Assembly: GCA_955652925.1 (NCBI GenBank)
Contig: CATPCO010000338.1
Coordinates: 1-9,342 of the forward strand
Source of the DNA: an uncultured Xanthobacteraceae bacterium
GTDB lineage: Bacteria; Pseudomonadota; Alphaproteobacteria; Rhizobiales; Xanthobacteraceae
Direction: 5' to 3'
Length of the DNA stretch: 9,342 bases
Positions 1 through 6,859 of this stretch are shown here, one piece after another (position 1 is the first letter of the stretch; every line of letters starts with the position of its first letter). The notes beneath the pieces are model-generated. The model searched no databases, was not told where the DNA came from, and was given only the letters and a program-made list of their open reading frames with translations. Both the position numbers and the translations under genes were made by a program.

Positions 1-68
1 GGGACCCATAACCCCTGTCCGTGGTTGTGGGTTCCGGGTTCGCCGCTTCGCGGCGCCCCGGAATGACG
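1..68. repeat. Dispersed REP-like palindromic repeat (partial), overlapping the nasA 3' end
   Basis: The sequence folds as a hairpin: TTCCGGG at 32-38 pairs with CCCGGAA at 57-63, and inside it CGCCGC (41-46) pairs with GCGGCG (50-55) around a TTC loop. The minus-strand form, beginning GTCATTCCGGGG and running on to TATGGGTCCC at the window edge, is a repeat I recognise as scattered in many copies through Bradyrhizobium-type genomes, normally between genes. Here it is read in frame as the end of nasA. The remaining half of the repeat probably lies beyond base 1. Recognition is from memory, without a genome search. Confidence 0.7.
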
Positions 69-2731
69 GCGGCGGCGCGGTGGTCGTTGATCAGTCGTTT
101 CAGCTCGGTGATGCAGGAGCCGCAATTCGTGCCGGCGCGCAATTTGCGACCGATCTGCGCCACGCTGCGCGCTTGCCCGCACGCGATGGCATCGCGCACG
201 GCGGCAAGCTCGACCGCAAAGCACGCGCAGATGATGGGTTTGGCGGCGTGGATGCGTTCGCTTGATGCATGCGCGAAAACGCGCCCCCCGTGGTCCGGGG
301 CGGCTGCCAGCGACAAGGCAGCCAATTGCAGCGGCTCGCCGATCGGCCCGACGCAAAGGCAGCCATACAGCTCGTCGGCCGCGAAAGCGCTGGCGCTGTA
401 TGTCCTGCCGACGAGCTCGTCGACCACCTGGGCGCGATCGGAAAAGGCGTCAAAGGCAAAATCATGCCAGTGCAATGGGCCGAGGCGTGCTGCCAGCCGG
501 TACTCGAAACCTTCCGCAACCGCGGTGCGCACCCACCAGGTTCCCGGCGGGAAGCTGAGCAAGCCGCGCGTGCGCGCGAAACCGTGCACAGAGAAAACAA
601 CCGGCGAGATTACAGCCGGCGTCGCTTTCGCTTCCGGCTGTCCGGAATGAGGATCGGTATGGGGAGCGACGAGATCGCCAACCCGCGCGCACGAGGCGGT
701 CTCATCGCTCCAGTGGATCGGCACGAACAGAGAGCCCGGTTGCTGGCTCTCGCTGATAATGACTTTCATGATGCATGAGCCGTGCGCAGTGGCGACGCGC
801 GCAAAGCCGGCGTCGCCAAGCCCGGCCGTGCGCGCATCCGTGGGATGCAGTTCGACGAACGGCTCCGGCAGGTGCATGGCAAGTCTGGGGCTCTGGCCCG
901 TGCGCGTCATGGTATGCCATTGATCGCGGACGCGCCCGGTATTGAGGCGCAGCGGATAGTCGAGCGTTGTTTCTTCTCGCAGTGCGGGCGGTTCGGGCGC
1001 GATGAACTGCGCTTTGCGGCTCGGCGTGAAAAATCCGCCCACCGAGAAAAAGCGCTGCTCCTTGCAATCATCGCCCGCGCGCAACGGCCATTGCACCGGC
1101 TCGAGCGCATCGTAATGCGCATCCGAAATGGTGACGAGGGCACCGAGGTCGAAGTCTCGGGTGCCGCCGTTCTCGAACGCGGAGAGCGCGGCATGCTCGC
1201 GAAAAATATCGGCGGCGCGCGCATAGGGAAAAGCTTCGGCGAAGCCCATCCGACGCGCGACTTGGGTGACGATCCACCAGTCCGGCCTCACTTCGTCGGG
1301 CGGGCGCAGGAATGTGCGCTGGCGTGAGATGCGCCGCTCGGAATTGGTGACGGTGCCGTCCTTCTCGCCCCAGGCGGCCGCCGGCAGAAGGAGATGGGCG
1401 CCGGCGTTCACCGTGTCATTCGAGAGCACGTTCTCTGAGACCACGAAGAGCTCGAGCGACTTGAGTGCCTTGCGCACGGCATCTGCGCGCGGCAGCGAGA
1501 CCGCCGGGTTGGTCGCCATGACCCACAAGGCCTTGATCTCGCCGCGCGCGATCGCCTCGAACATCTGCACGGCTTTGGGACCTTCGCGCGCTGCGACGTT
1601 AGGCGCGTTCCAGAAGCGGCGCACGCGATCAACGTCGTGGGCCGAAAATCCCATATGCGCGGCGAGCTGGTTTGCGAGCCCGCCGACTTCACGCCCGCCC
1701 ATGGCGTTGGGCTGACCCGTGAGCGAGAACGGTCCCATGCCCGGTCGGCCGATGCGGCCGCAAGCGAGATGGCAATTGATGATGGCGTTGACCTTGTCGG
1801 TTCCCTGCGCCGACTGATTCACGCCCTGCGAATAGCACGTGACCACGCGCTCGGTGCCGCAAAAAAGCTCGAAGAATCGCGCCACGTCCGCGACGGGGAG
1901 GCCGGTCGCACGGGCGGTTGCAGCGAGACCGGGCGCGATCATCCGCGCACGCGCAAGCGCATCTTCGAAGCCGTTCGTATGCGCGTCGATATACGCGTAG
2001 TCGAGCGCGTGCGTTTCCGCCATATGAACCAGCAATCCGCAGAACAGCGCGGTGTCGGTCCCGGCCGATATGGGAAGAAACAGATCGGCCTCTTGCGCGG
2101 TTGCCGTCCGGCGCGGATCGATCACAACGAAGCGGGCGCCGCGCAGCTCCTTGTTGAGCATCATGCGCTGGAACAGCACTGGATGACACCAGGCGGCATT
2201 CGAGCCGACGAGCACGATGAGGTCGGCCTCATCGAGGTCGGCATAGGTGCCCGGTACGGTATCGGAACCGAATGCGCGCCGATGGCCGGCGACCGAGGAC
2301 GCCATGCACAGCCGCGAATTGGTGTCGACATTGGCAGAGCCGATGAACCCCTTCATCAGCTTGTTGGCGACGTAATAGTCCTCGGTGAGCAGCTGGCCCG
2401 AAAGATAGAACGCGACTGCGTGCGGCCCGTGCCGCTCGACGATCTGCCTGAAGCCTGAGGCGACGCGATCAAGCGCATCGTCCCAGCCGATGCGCGCGAG
2501 CTTGCCGCCGTCCTGCCTTCGCATCGGATGCAGCAACCGGCCCTCCAGCGCGAGCGTCTCGCCCAGCGCCGCTCCCTTCGAACAGATGCGCGCAAAATTT
2601 GCGGGATGCGCGGGATCGCCCGCGATCGCCGCGCCGCCGTTGCCGTCCGGTTCAACGATGAGCCCGCAGCCAACGCCGCAATACGGGCACGTCGTGCGCA
2701 CCGCCTGATGATGTTGCGCCGGCGACTTCAT
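1..2731 (-). CDS. nasA: Assimilatory nitrate reductase catalytic subunit (partial, 3' end outside window)
   Basis: Cytoplasmic molybdenum enzyme reducing nitrate to nitrite for nitrogen assimilation. The frame is open from the ATG at 2731 to base 1 (910 codons) with no stop and no frameshift. Seen in order: a [4Fe-4S] motif CPYCGVGC with C15, C18, C22 and a fourth Cys at C50; the molybdopterin oxidoreductase core with the NapA/NasA-type Mo-ligand motif SRLCMASS (C142); the conserved NAMGGREVGG around residue 345; a molybdopterin-dinucleotide-binding domain around 590-700 (RVRDQWHTMTRTG); and a C-terminal BFD-like [2Fe-2S] domain with C835-x-C837 and C870-x2-C873. The BFD domain marks the NasA type rather than periplasmic NapA. 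There is no Tat signal, which fits a cytoplasmic enzyme. The ATG lies 13 residues before the first cluster Cys, as usual; its Shine-Dalgarno is weak. It diverges from narK. Codons from about residue 889 onward are made of a dispersed repeat, so the C-terminus is unusual. In Bradyrhizobium the same protein is called NasC. Confidence 0.94.
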   Translation of the reverse strand, partial: MKSPAQHHQAVRTTCPYCGVGCGLIVEPDGNGGAAIAGDPAHPANFARICSKGAALGETLALEGRLLHPMRRQDGGKLARIGWDDALDRVASGFRQIVERHGPHAVAFYLSGQLLTEDYYVANKLMKGFIGSANVDTNSRLCMASSVAGHRRAFGSDTVPGTYADLDEADLIVLVGSNAAWCHPVLFQRMMLNKELRGARFVVIDPRRTATAQEADLFLPISAGTDTALFCGLLVHMAETHALDYAYIDAHTNGFEDALARARMIAPGLAATARATGLPVADVARFFELFCGTERVVTCYSQGVNQSAQGTDKVNAIINCHLACGRIGRPGMGPFSLTGQPNAMGGREVGGLANQLAAHMGFSAHDVDRVRRFWNAPNVAAREGPKAVQMFEAIARGEIKALWVMATNPAVSLPRADAVRKALKSLELFVVSENVLSNDTVNAGAHLLLPAAAWGEKDGTVTNSERRISRQRTFLRPPDEVRPDWWIVTQVARRMGFAEAFPYARAADIFREHAALSAFENGGTRDFDLGALVTISDAHYDALEPVQWPLRAGDDCKEQRFFSVGGFFTPSRKAQFIAPEPPALREETTLDYPLRLNTGRVRDQWHTMTRTGQSPRLAMHLPEPFVELHPTDARTAGLGDAGFARVATAHGSCIMKVIISESQQPGSLFVPIHWSDETASCARVGDLVAPHTDPHSGQPEAKATPAVISPVVFSVHGFARTRGLLSFPPGTWWVRTAVAEGFEYRLAARLGPLHWHDFAFDAFSDRAQVVDELVGRTYSASAFAADELYGCLCVGPIGEPLQLAALSLAAAPDHGGRVFAHASSERIHAAKPIICACFAVELAAVRDAIACGQARSVAQIGRKLRAGTNCGSCITELKRLINDHRAAAVIPGRREAANPEPTTTDRGYGS

Positions 2732-2767
2732 CTGCTCTGCCGTTCGTAGCCTGGAGCCCGCATGAGT

Positions 2768-2835
2768 CCTGTAGCCCGGATGAGCGCAGCGATATCCGGG
2801 GCCCCGCATGTCGCTTCGCTCATGCGGGCTACAGG
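2768..2835. repeat. 68-bp near-perfect palindrome (dispersed repeat) in the nasA leader
   Basis: Two 34-base arms (2768-2801 and 2802-2835) meet with no spacer. The reverse complement of the right arm matches the left at 30 of 34 positions. The arms begin CCTGTAGCCCGGATGAGCG and end with the matching CGCTCATGCGGGCTACAGG. The motif GTAGCCCGGATGAGCGCAGC is a common intergenic repeat in Bradyrhizobium-type genomes. A degenerate partial copy (GTAGCC, then GAGCCCGCATGAG) sits just beside it at 2746-2766. Transcribed leftward, it would form a very stable hairpin about 37 nt before the nasA start codon. Confidence 0.85.
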
Positions 2836-2845
2836 TGTTGCCGCG

Positions 2846-2861
2846 TTCAAGCGGCGTGCCA
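2846..2861 (-). promoter_or_regulatory. Possible sigma-54 promoter for nasA
   Basis: On the minus strand the sequence reads TGGCACG, then CCGC, then TTGAA. The -24 block matches the consensus TGGCACG exactly and the four-base spacing is right, but the -12 block has TTGA where TTGC is expected, a mismatch at a key base. If used, transcription would start near 2835, exactly at the edge of the 68-bp palindrome and about 104 nt before the nasA ATG. The orientation and the matching site in front of narK support it; the -12 mismatch argues against it. Confidence 0.4.
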
Positions 2862-3041
2862 ATCTGTGAAAGACGGCGTGTCAATGTAAAAACACTTGCG
2901 AGGCCGCGGCTCGCCTAGAAATTGACCGTGCTCCGCCTAACGATTTTGCACTGCACAAATTTCACTCCGCGGCGCGCGCAAAGCGCGTAATTTTTCATCT
3001 TGAACCCCCGCAAAATCTTCGGCTTTTCAGGGGCATAGGCT

Positions 3042-3056
3042 TGGCACAAGGTTTGC
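3042..3056 (+). promoter_or_regulatory. Sigma-54 (RpoN) -24/-12 promoter of narK
   Basis: TGGCACA-AGGT-TTGC matches the sigma-54 consensus TGGCACG-N4-TTGC at every conserved base except the last of the first block. The GG and GC dinucleotides have the required spacing. The predicted start is near 3068, giving a leader of about 40 nt before the narK ATG at 3108. RpoN promoters need an enhancer-binding activator; in a nitrate-assimilation locus the natural candidate is NtrC, so narK should be induced by nitrogen limitation. Confidence 0.75.
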
Positions 3057-3107
3057 GAAGCCGCTCTCGCCGCGAGGCGTTGACTCACCGGAAAAAGGGA
3101 CACAGGA

Positions 3108-4487
3108 ATGAGCACGGGAAACTGGATTTCGGATTGGAATCCGGAAGATCAAAAATTCTGGGAATCGAAGGGCAAGTGGATCGCCCGGCGCAACCTCATC
3201 TGGTCGATTTTTGCCGAGCATCTCGGTTTTTCCATCTGGCTCATTTGGAGCATTGTCGCGACCAAGTTGCCACAAGCGGGCTTTCACTACACGACCGACC
3301 AACTCTTTCAGCTCGTCGCGTTGCCCGGACTGATCGGCTCGCTGATGCGCTTTCCCTACACGTTTGCGGTCACGAAATTCGGCGGCCGCAACTGGACCGT
3401 TTTCAGCGCCGCCGTTTTGTTCATTCCGACGCTCGCACTCGCTTACTTTGTCACCCAGCCTGATACTCCGTTCTGGCTGATGCTGTGCGTGGCGGCGACG
3501 GCCGGGCTCGGCGGCGGCAACTTTGCCTCGAGCATGGCCAATATTTCCTTCTTCTATCCGGACCGCATGAAGGGCTGGGCGCTCGGGCTCAATGCCGCCG
3601 GCGGAAACATCGGAGTGAGCGGCGTGCAACTCTTGACGCCGCTTCTTCTGGGGACAGGCTTAGTGAGTCTTTATCTCGCAACCCCGACGGCGGACGGCCT
3701 CTATCTCCAGAACGCCGGGCTGATGTGGATCCTGCCGTTGGCGATCGCGGTGGTCGGCGCCTTCTTGTTCATGAACAATCTCACCTCGGCCCGCTCGAGC
3801 TTCAAAGACCAGCTCGCCATCGTCACCCGCAAGCATACCTGGGTGATGTCCTACATCTACATCGGGACCTTCGGTTCGTTCATCGGCTATTCGGCTGCGT
3901 TCCCGCTCCTGATCAAGACGCAATTCCCGGCGATCACGGTGGGCATCGCGTTCCTGGGCCCGCTGGTCGGCTCGCTCTCGCGTCCCCTCGGCGGTTTGCT
4001 CGCCGACAAGATCGGTGGCGCGACCGTGACGTTCTGGAACTTCATCGCCATGGGCGCTGCGACGATCGGCGTGATGTATTTTGTCGAGGTCAAAGAGTTC
4101 GCCGGGTTCCTCGCGATGTTTCTTGTCCTCTTCGTCACCACCGGGATCGGCAACGGCTCCACCTACCGGATGATTCCGTCGATCTTCCGCGAGGAGAAGC
4201 TGCGGGAGGCGAAGGGATCGGGCGAGTCCGGCCGCCTTGCGGCCATCAAGGCCGCCAGCATCGAGGCCGCTGCCGCCTTGGGATTCATCGGCGCTGTCGG
4301 TGCCTGCGGCGGCTATCTGATCCCGCGCGGTTTCGGCGCCTCCATTGCCGCAACAGGGGCGCCGCATCTCGCGCTCGAAGTGTTCCTCGCGTTCTACATC
4401 ACCTGCATAGGGCTGACGTGGTGGTATTACCTGCGCAAGACTCTGCTCGTAATGCGCGCGCCGAGCCTCGCCGAGGCGCGGGTGTAA
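3108..4487 (+). CDS. narK: NarK-type nitrate/nitrite transporter (MFS, NNP family)
   Basis: Twelve-helix inner-membrane carrier that takes up nitrate, and/or exchanges it for nitrite, to feed the divergent nitrate reductase. At 459 residues it has the usual NarK length. The two nitrate signature loops are clear: GLGGGNFASSMANISFFYP from residue 133, and GIGNGSTYRMIPSIF from about residue 346. The substrate-binding arginines of NarK proteins have counterparts in LMRFPYTFAV (R81) and SRPLGGLLADKIGG (R292). The charged stretch FREEKLREAKGSGES after the second signature is also typical. The ATG is preceded by AAAGGGA and a closer CAGG, which serve as ribosome binding site. It is preceded by a strong sigma-54 promoter and followed by a GC-rich hairpin, so it looks like a single-gene transcript. 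Assimilatory use is inferred from the neighbour; narK and nrtP are both used for such genes. Confidence 0.95.
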   Translation: MSTGNWISDWNPEDQKFWESKGKWIARRNLIWSIFAEHLGFSIWLIWSIVATKLPQAGFHYTTDQLFQLVALPGLIGSLMRFPYTFAVTKFGGRNWTVFSAAVLFIPTLALAYFVTQPDTPFWLMLCVAATAGLGGGNFASSMANISFFYPDRMKGWALGLNAAGGNIGVSGVQLLTPLLLGTGLVSLYLATPTADGLYLQNAGLMWILPLAIAVVGAFLFMNNLTSARSSFKDQLAIVTRKHTWVMSYIYIGTFGSFIGYSAAFPLLIKTQFPAITVGIAFLGPLVGSLSRPLGGLLADKIGGATVTFWNFIAMGAATIGVMYFVEVKEFAGFLAMFLVLFVTTGIGNGSTYRMIPSIFREEKLREAKGSGESGRLAAIKAASIEAAAALGFIGAVGACGGYLIPRGFGASIAATGAPHLALEVFLAFYITCIGLTWWYYLRKTLLVMRAPSLAEARV

Positions 4488-4498
4488 GCAAAGCATCC

Positions 4499-4528
4499 GC
4501 CGCGCGCCGGTACATGCCGGCGTGCGGC
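4499..4528. terminator. Hairpin after narK, possible terminator
   Basis: GCCGCGCGCCGG (4499-4510) pairs with CCGGCGTGCGGC (4517-4528) around a six-base loop, with one G-T pair in twelve. It starts 11 bases after the narK stop. No T-run follows, so if it ends transcription it may need Rho, or it may simply protect the 3' end of the mRNA. The rest of the gap to the next gene (4529-4730) shows no clear promoter; a weak CCCCGA/TCGGGG hairpin lies at 4601-4623. Confidence 0.5.
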
Positions 4529-4730
4529 TGCGATTGAATCGGTCGCTGTGTCGCAAGGACTTTGGCCAGAGCGGCTGCTCTGTACCAAAGATGTCACGAT
4601 CCCCGACACTCGCGTCCTCGGGGCGCTCAATCCGGTAGATTAGCCTTGCCTGCTCGAAAGCCTGTCGCAAAATGAGACGGGGTGGAAGGGCAATCCCTCG
4701 TGATTCGGGTTGGGGCGCGGGGCAGGGGCG

Positions 4731-6143
4731 ATGCGAAAATCCAGCATCATCATAATCATGATCATCGCGTCAGCCGGCGCGATCGCGTTGAGCGTGGGCA
4801 AGTCGCAGGCGGACCCGGGAGGCTTCGCGCTGCGGCAAAGCCCCTATTTCCAGGCGACCTCGTTTGCAGGCGTGGCGGCGGGCGGCCCCTCCGTGTCGTC
4901 CATGTTTTGGAACCCGGCGACAATCACCCAGGCCGAGCGCGGACTCACGATCGAAGGCGATGCCACGCTCGACTCTCCGCACGCCGATATCACGCCGCTT
5001 CTGGCCACTTCGCCGACAGGGGTCAACCTGACGCCCTTGGGTGGGAGCAGTGACGTTTTCGATAAGGCGAGCTTCGTTCCGTCGGTCTACACCGTTTATG
5101 GCCTGAACAATGGGTTCTCGCTCGGGCTGGGGTTGAACTCCCCGTTCGGGCTCAAGACCCAGCCCAATGCGCTCTGGTCAGGGATGTTCTATTCCCAGGA
5201 GTCGAACATCAAAGCCGTCAATGCGACGCCGACCGTAGCCTGGAAGATCAACAATTGGCTCAGCGTAGGCGCGGCCGCGCAGATCCAGTATTTCAAGGTC
5301 AGGCTCGACTCGGCTTTCCCCGGCAGCGGCCTGACCGGACCTTTTCCGTTTCTCGCTCCGCTCGGTCCGGACGAGCTCAGTCTCCGCGGCGACTCCTGGG
5401 GCTACGGCTATACCCTGGGCGCCACCCTCACTCCGACATCGTGGACCACGATCGGCGTCGGCTACCGCTCGGGGCTTGATCAGAAAACCAGCGGCAACAT
5501 CTTCCGGCCCTCATTTGTAGCGCCCGTCGTTGTCCCGCCGTTCGGGTTGGTGCCGGTCGCCGTACCGGGAACGACGGTGGGCTTCAATGCCACCGTGCCG
5601 CTGCCCGGCGCCGTTACCGCCAGCATCCGCCAGAAAATCACGGACTCGTTTACCCTTCTGGGGACGGTGGAATGGACCAATTGGTCGCGGCTCAACACGG
5701 TCCCGATCGCGACCGCTTCGGCAGGCTTGATTCCGGGCATTCCGACGCAGCTTTCGTTCGGATGGCGTGATGTCTGGATGTACTCGGGCGGGCTGGAGTA
5801 CCAGTGCGGCCGGTACCTTGCGCTTCGCACCGGCATCGGCTGGGAGCAGTCGCCGATCACCGATCAGACGCGCAGCCCGCGCCTGCCTGACGCGGATCGC
5901 CTGTGGGTCAGCACCGGCGCCACGTACAAATGGAACGAGCAGTTCTCGCTCGATCTCGCCTACACACACATTTTCCTGAAGGATAATACGGCAATCAATA
6001 TCAGCCCGACTTCAGGCAATCCCGTTTTCGATCCCCGGCTCGGGACATTCATCGGCACCACCAGCCCGTGGGTCGACATCTTCAGTGTTGGGCTGCGTTA
6101 TCACTTCGCCCCAGCGACGCTGCCAATCGTCCGAAAGGGTTGA
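4731..6143 (+). CDS. FadL/OmpP1/TodX-family outer-membrane transport protein
   Basis: Predicted outer-membrane beta-barrel channel of the FadL family, which moves long-chain fatty acids or other hydrophobic compounds into the periplasm. The ATG at 4731 is chosen over an in-frame TTG at 4710 because it follows AGGGG and opens directly on a signal peptide: MRK, then a hydrophobic run (IIIIMIIASAGAIAL), then SQA with likely cleavage after A27. The mature start DPGGFALRQ and the hatch motif WNPA (N61-P62-A63) in SSMFWNPATI are typical of the family. The remainder alternates short beta strands rich in Gly and aromatic residues (LSVGAAAQIQYFKV, DIFSVGLRYHF), and the barrel closes with YHF shortly before the end. 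At 470 residues it is near the usual length. The actual substrate cannot be read from the sequence. It stands alone on this strand, pointing at a pseudogene and then at the opposing fatty-acid dioxygenase operon. Confidence 0.87.
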   Translation: MRKSSIIIIMIIASAGAIALSVGKSQADPGGFALRQSPYFQATSFAGVAAGGPSVSSMFWNPATITQAERGLTIEGDATLDSPHADITPLLATSPTGVNLTPLGGSSDVFDKASFVPSVYTVYGLNNGFSLGLGLNSPFGLKTQPNALWSGMFYSQESNIKAVNATPTVAWKINNWLSVGAAAQIQYFKVRLDSAFPGSGLTGPFPFLAPLGPDELSLRGDSWGYGYTLGATLTPTSWTTIGVGYRSGLDQKTSGNIFRPSFVAPVVVPPFGLVPVAVPGTTVGFNATVPLPGAVTASIRQKITDSFTLLGTVEWTNWSRLNTVPIATASAGLIPGIPTQLSFGWRDVWMYSGGLEYQCGRYLALRTGIGWEQSPITDQTRSPRLPDADRLWVSTGATYKWNEQFSLDLAYTHIFLKDNTAINISPTSGNPVFDPRLGTFIGTTSPWVDIFSVGLRYHFAPATLPIVRKG

Positions 6144-6339
6144 CCTCCACCCCCGCGATGTCGATGCAATCATGAACAGCGTCCACTAGCTGACGCCCTG
6201 CGCTCGACGAAGTCATTGAATAGAGTTTTGCTGCAGTGCATGAGTCCGGTTGTGTTGCTAACAGATGCATTCACCTGTCATCTCGATTACCGCACCCAGC
6301 TGCAGCGTACCGGGTTTGATGTCGAAATGATGCAAATTG

Positions 6340-6858
6340 CTGAGCGGCATCGCGAGCGGTCAGAGATCGGCAACAGAACTACCATGCTTGCCGTGACGAT
6401 GCGCGATGGCGTTTCCTTAGGCGCGATCGTTCCGAGCCCGGTGCCATCCCGAAGCAACACGAGAACCTCCTAAAGGTATTCGCCGACCAGGCCGTGATCG
6501 CCATCGAGAACGCACGGCTGTCAACGAGCTGCGCGAACCGCTGGCTCGCCAGACGGACACGTCGGAGGTGCTGCAAGTCATCAGTTCTTCGCCGGGGGAG
6601 CTAGAGCCGCTATTCCAGACCATGCTTGAAAACGCCACGCGCATCTGCGAGGCGAAATTCGGCATTCTGTTTCTCTCGACTGGACACGGCTTCCACACGG
6701 CTGCAATGCACAACGCGCCGCCCGCGTTGGTGGAAGTACGGCAACGCGAACCATTGTTCCTGCCGCCCCCCCCACTGCACTTGACCAGATGGCGGCCAAC
6801 AAATGCCCGACGCAAATTGCCGATATGATGTCAGATGCCTCGAACAACGGCACGGCCG
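6340..6858 (+). pseudogene. Decayed GAF-domain signalling protein (sensor kinase/cyclase type)
   Basis: Conserved GAF-sensor sequence is spread over three frames. Seen in order: IGNRTTMLAVTMRDGVSLGAI (about 6360-6428); then, in another frame, HENLLKVFADQAVIAIENARL (6458-6520); then, after an apparent one-base loss in CGGCTG-TCAACGAG near 6521, NELRE followed by VLQVISSSPGELEPLFQTML and ENATRICEAKFGILFLS to about 6765. A last frame change falls in a run of eight C (6766-6773), after which ALDQMAANKCPTQIADMMSD continues. This order is typical of the tandem-GAF sensor histidine kinases and cyclases common in Bradyrhizobium-type genomes. No start, kinase or cyclase domain remains, so this is an internal fragment. 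The 196 bases before it (6144-6339) hold no recognisable gene. Its far end abuts the stop of the opposing gene at 6860. Confidence 0.8.
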
Positions 6859-6859
6859 C

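Larger units (their letters stand above)
2732..3107. other. Divergent nasA-narK intergenic control region
   Basis: This 376-bp stretch has no convincing gene. From left to right it holds the short nasA leader, a partial repeat copy (2746-2766), the 68-bp palindrome (2768-2835), a leftward sigma-54-like site (2846-2861), about 180 bp of lower-GC sequence suitable for activator binding, and the narK sigma-54 promoter (3042-3056) with a roughly 40-nt leader. GCAC half-sites lie at 2947-2956, but no full NtrC palindrome is visible. The layout suggests one shared enhancer region serving both genes. Confidence 0.7.

Noticed and set aside
1637..2458. Plus-strand open frames opposite nasA, the longest of 273 codons
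   Set aside because: The minus strand carries an uninterrupted nasA with all its cofactor ligands; the plus frames are the GC-rich shadow.
2947..2956. TGCACTGCAC as an NtrC binding site
   Set aside because: The two GCAC half-sites are direct and adjacent, whereas NtrC sites are inverted (GCAC, spacer, GTGC). No matching GTGC lies at the right distance.
2975..2995. CGCGC-AAA-GCGCG followed by TAATTTTT as an intrinsic terminator on the plus strand
   Set aside because: The stem is only five pairs, the T-run is separated by TAA, and no plus-strand gene lies upstream, since this is a divergent promoter region.
2915..3115. A 66-codon minus-strand frame in the intergenic region
   Set aside because: It overlaps the narK promoter and start, has no ribosome binding site or known similarity, and is probably chance.
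3485..4537. A 350-codon open frame on the plus strand overlapping narK
   Set aside because: It is the +1-shifted reading of narK codons, with Arg-rich composition and no recognisable domain.
3660..4670. A 336-codon open frame on the minus strand opposite narK
   Set aside because: It lies wholly antisense to the clear narK gene. Its translation is rich in Arg, Glu and Asp with low complexity, as expected from the complement of GC-rich membrane-protein codons, and matches no family I know.
6082..6270. A 62-codon minus-strand frame overlapping the end of the FadL-like gene
   Set aside because: No convincing start signal or family. It resembles the short spurious frames often predicted beside repeated sequence in these genomes.
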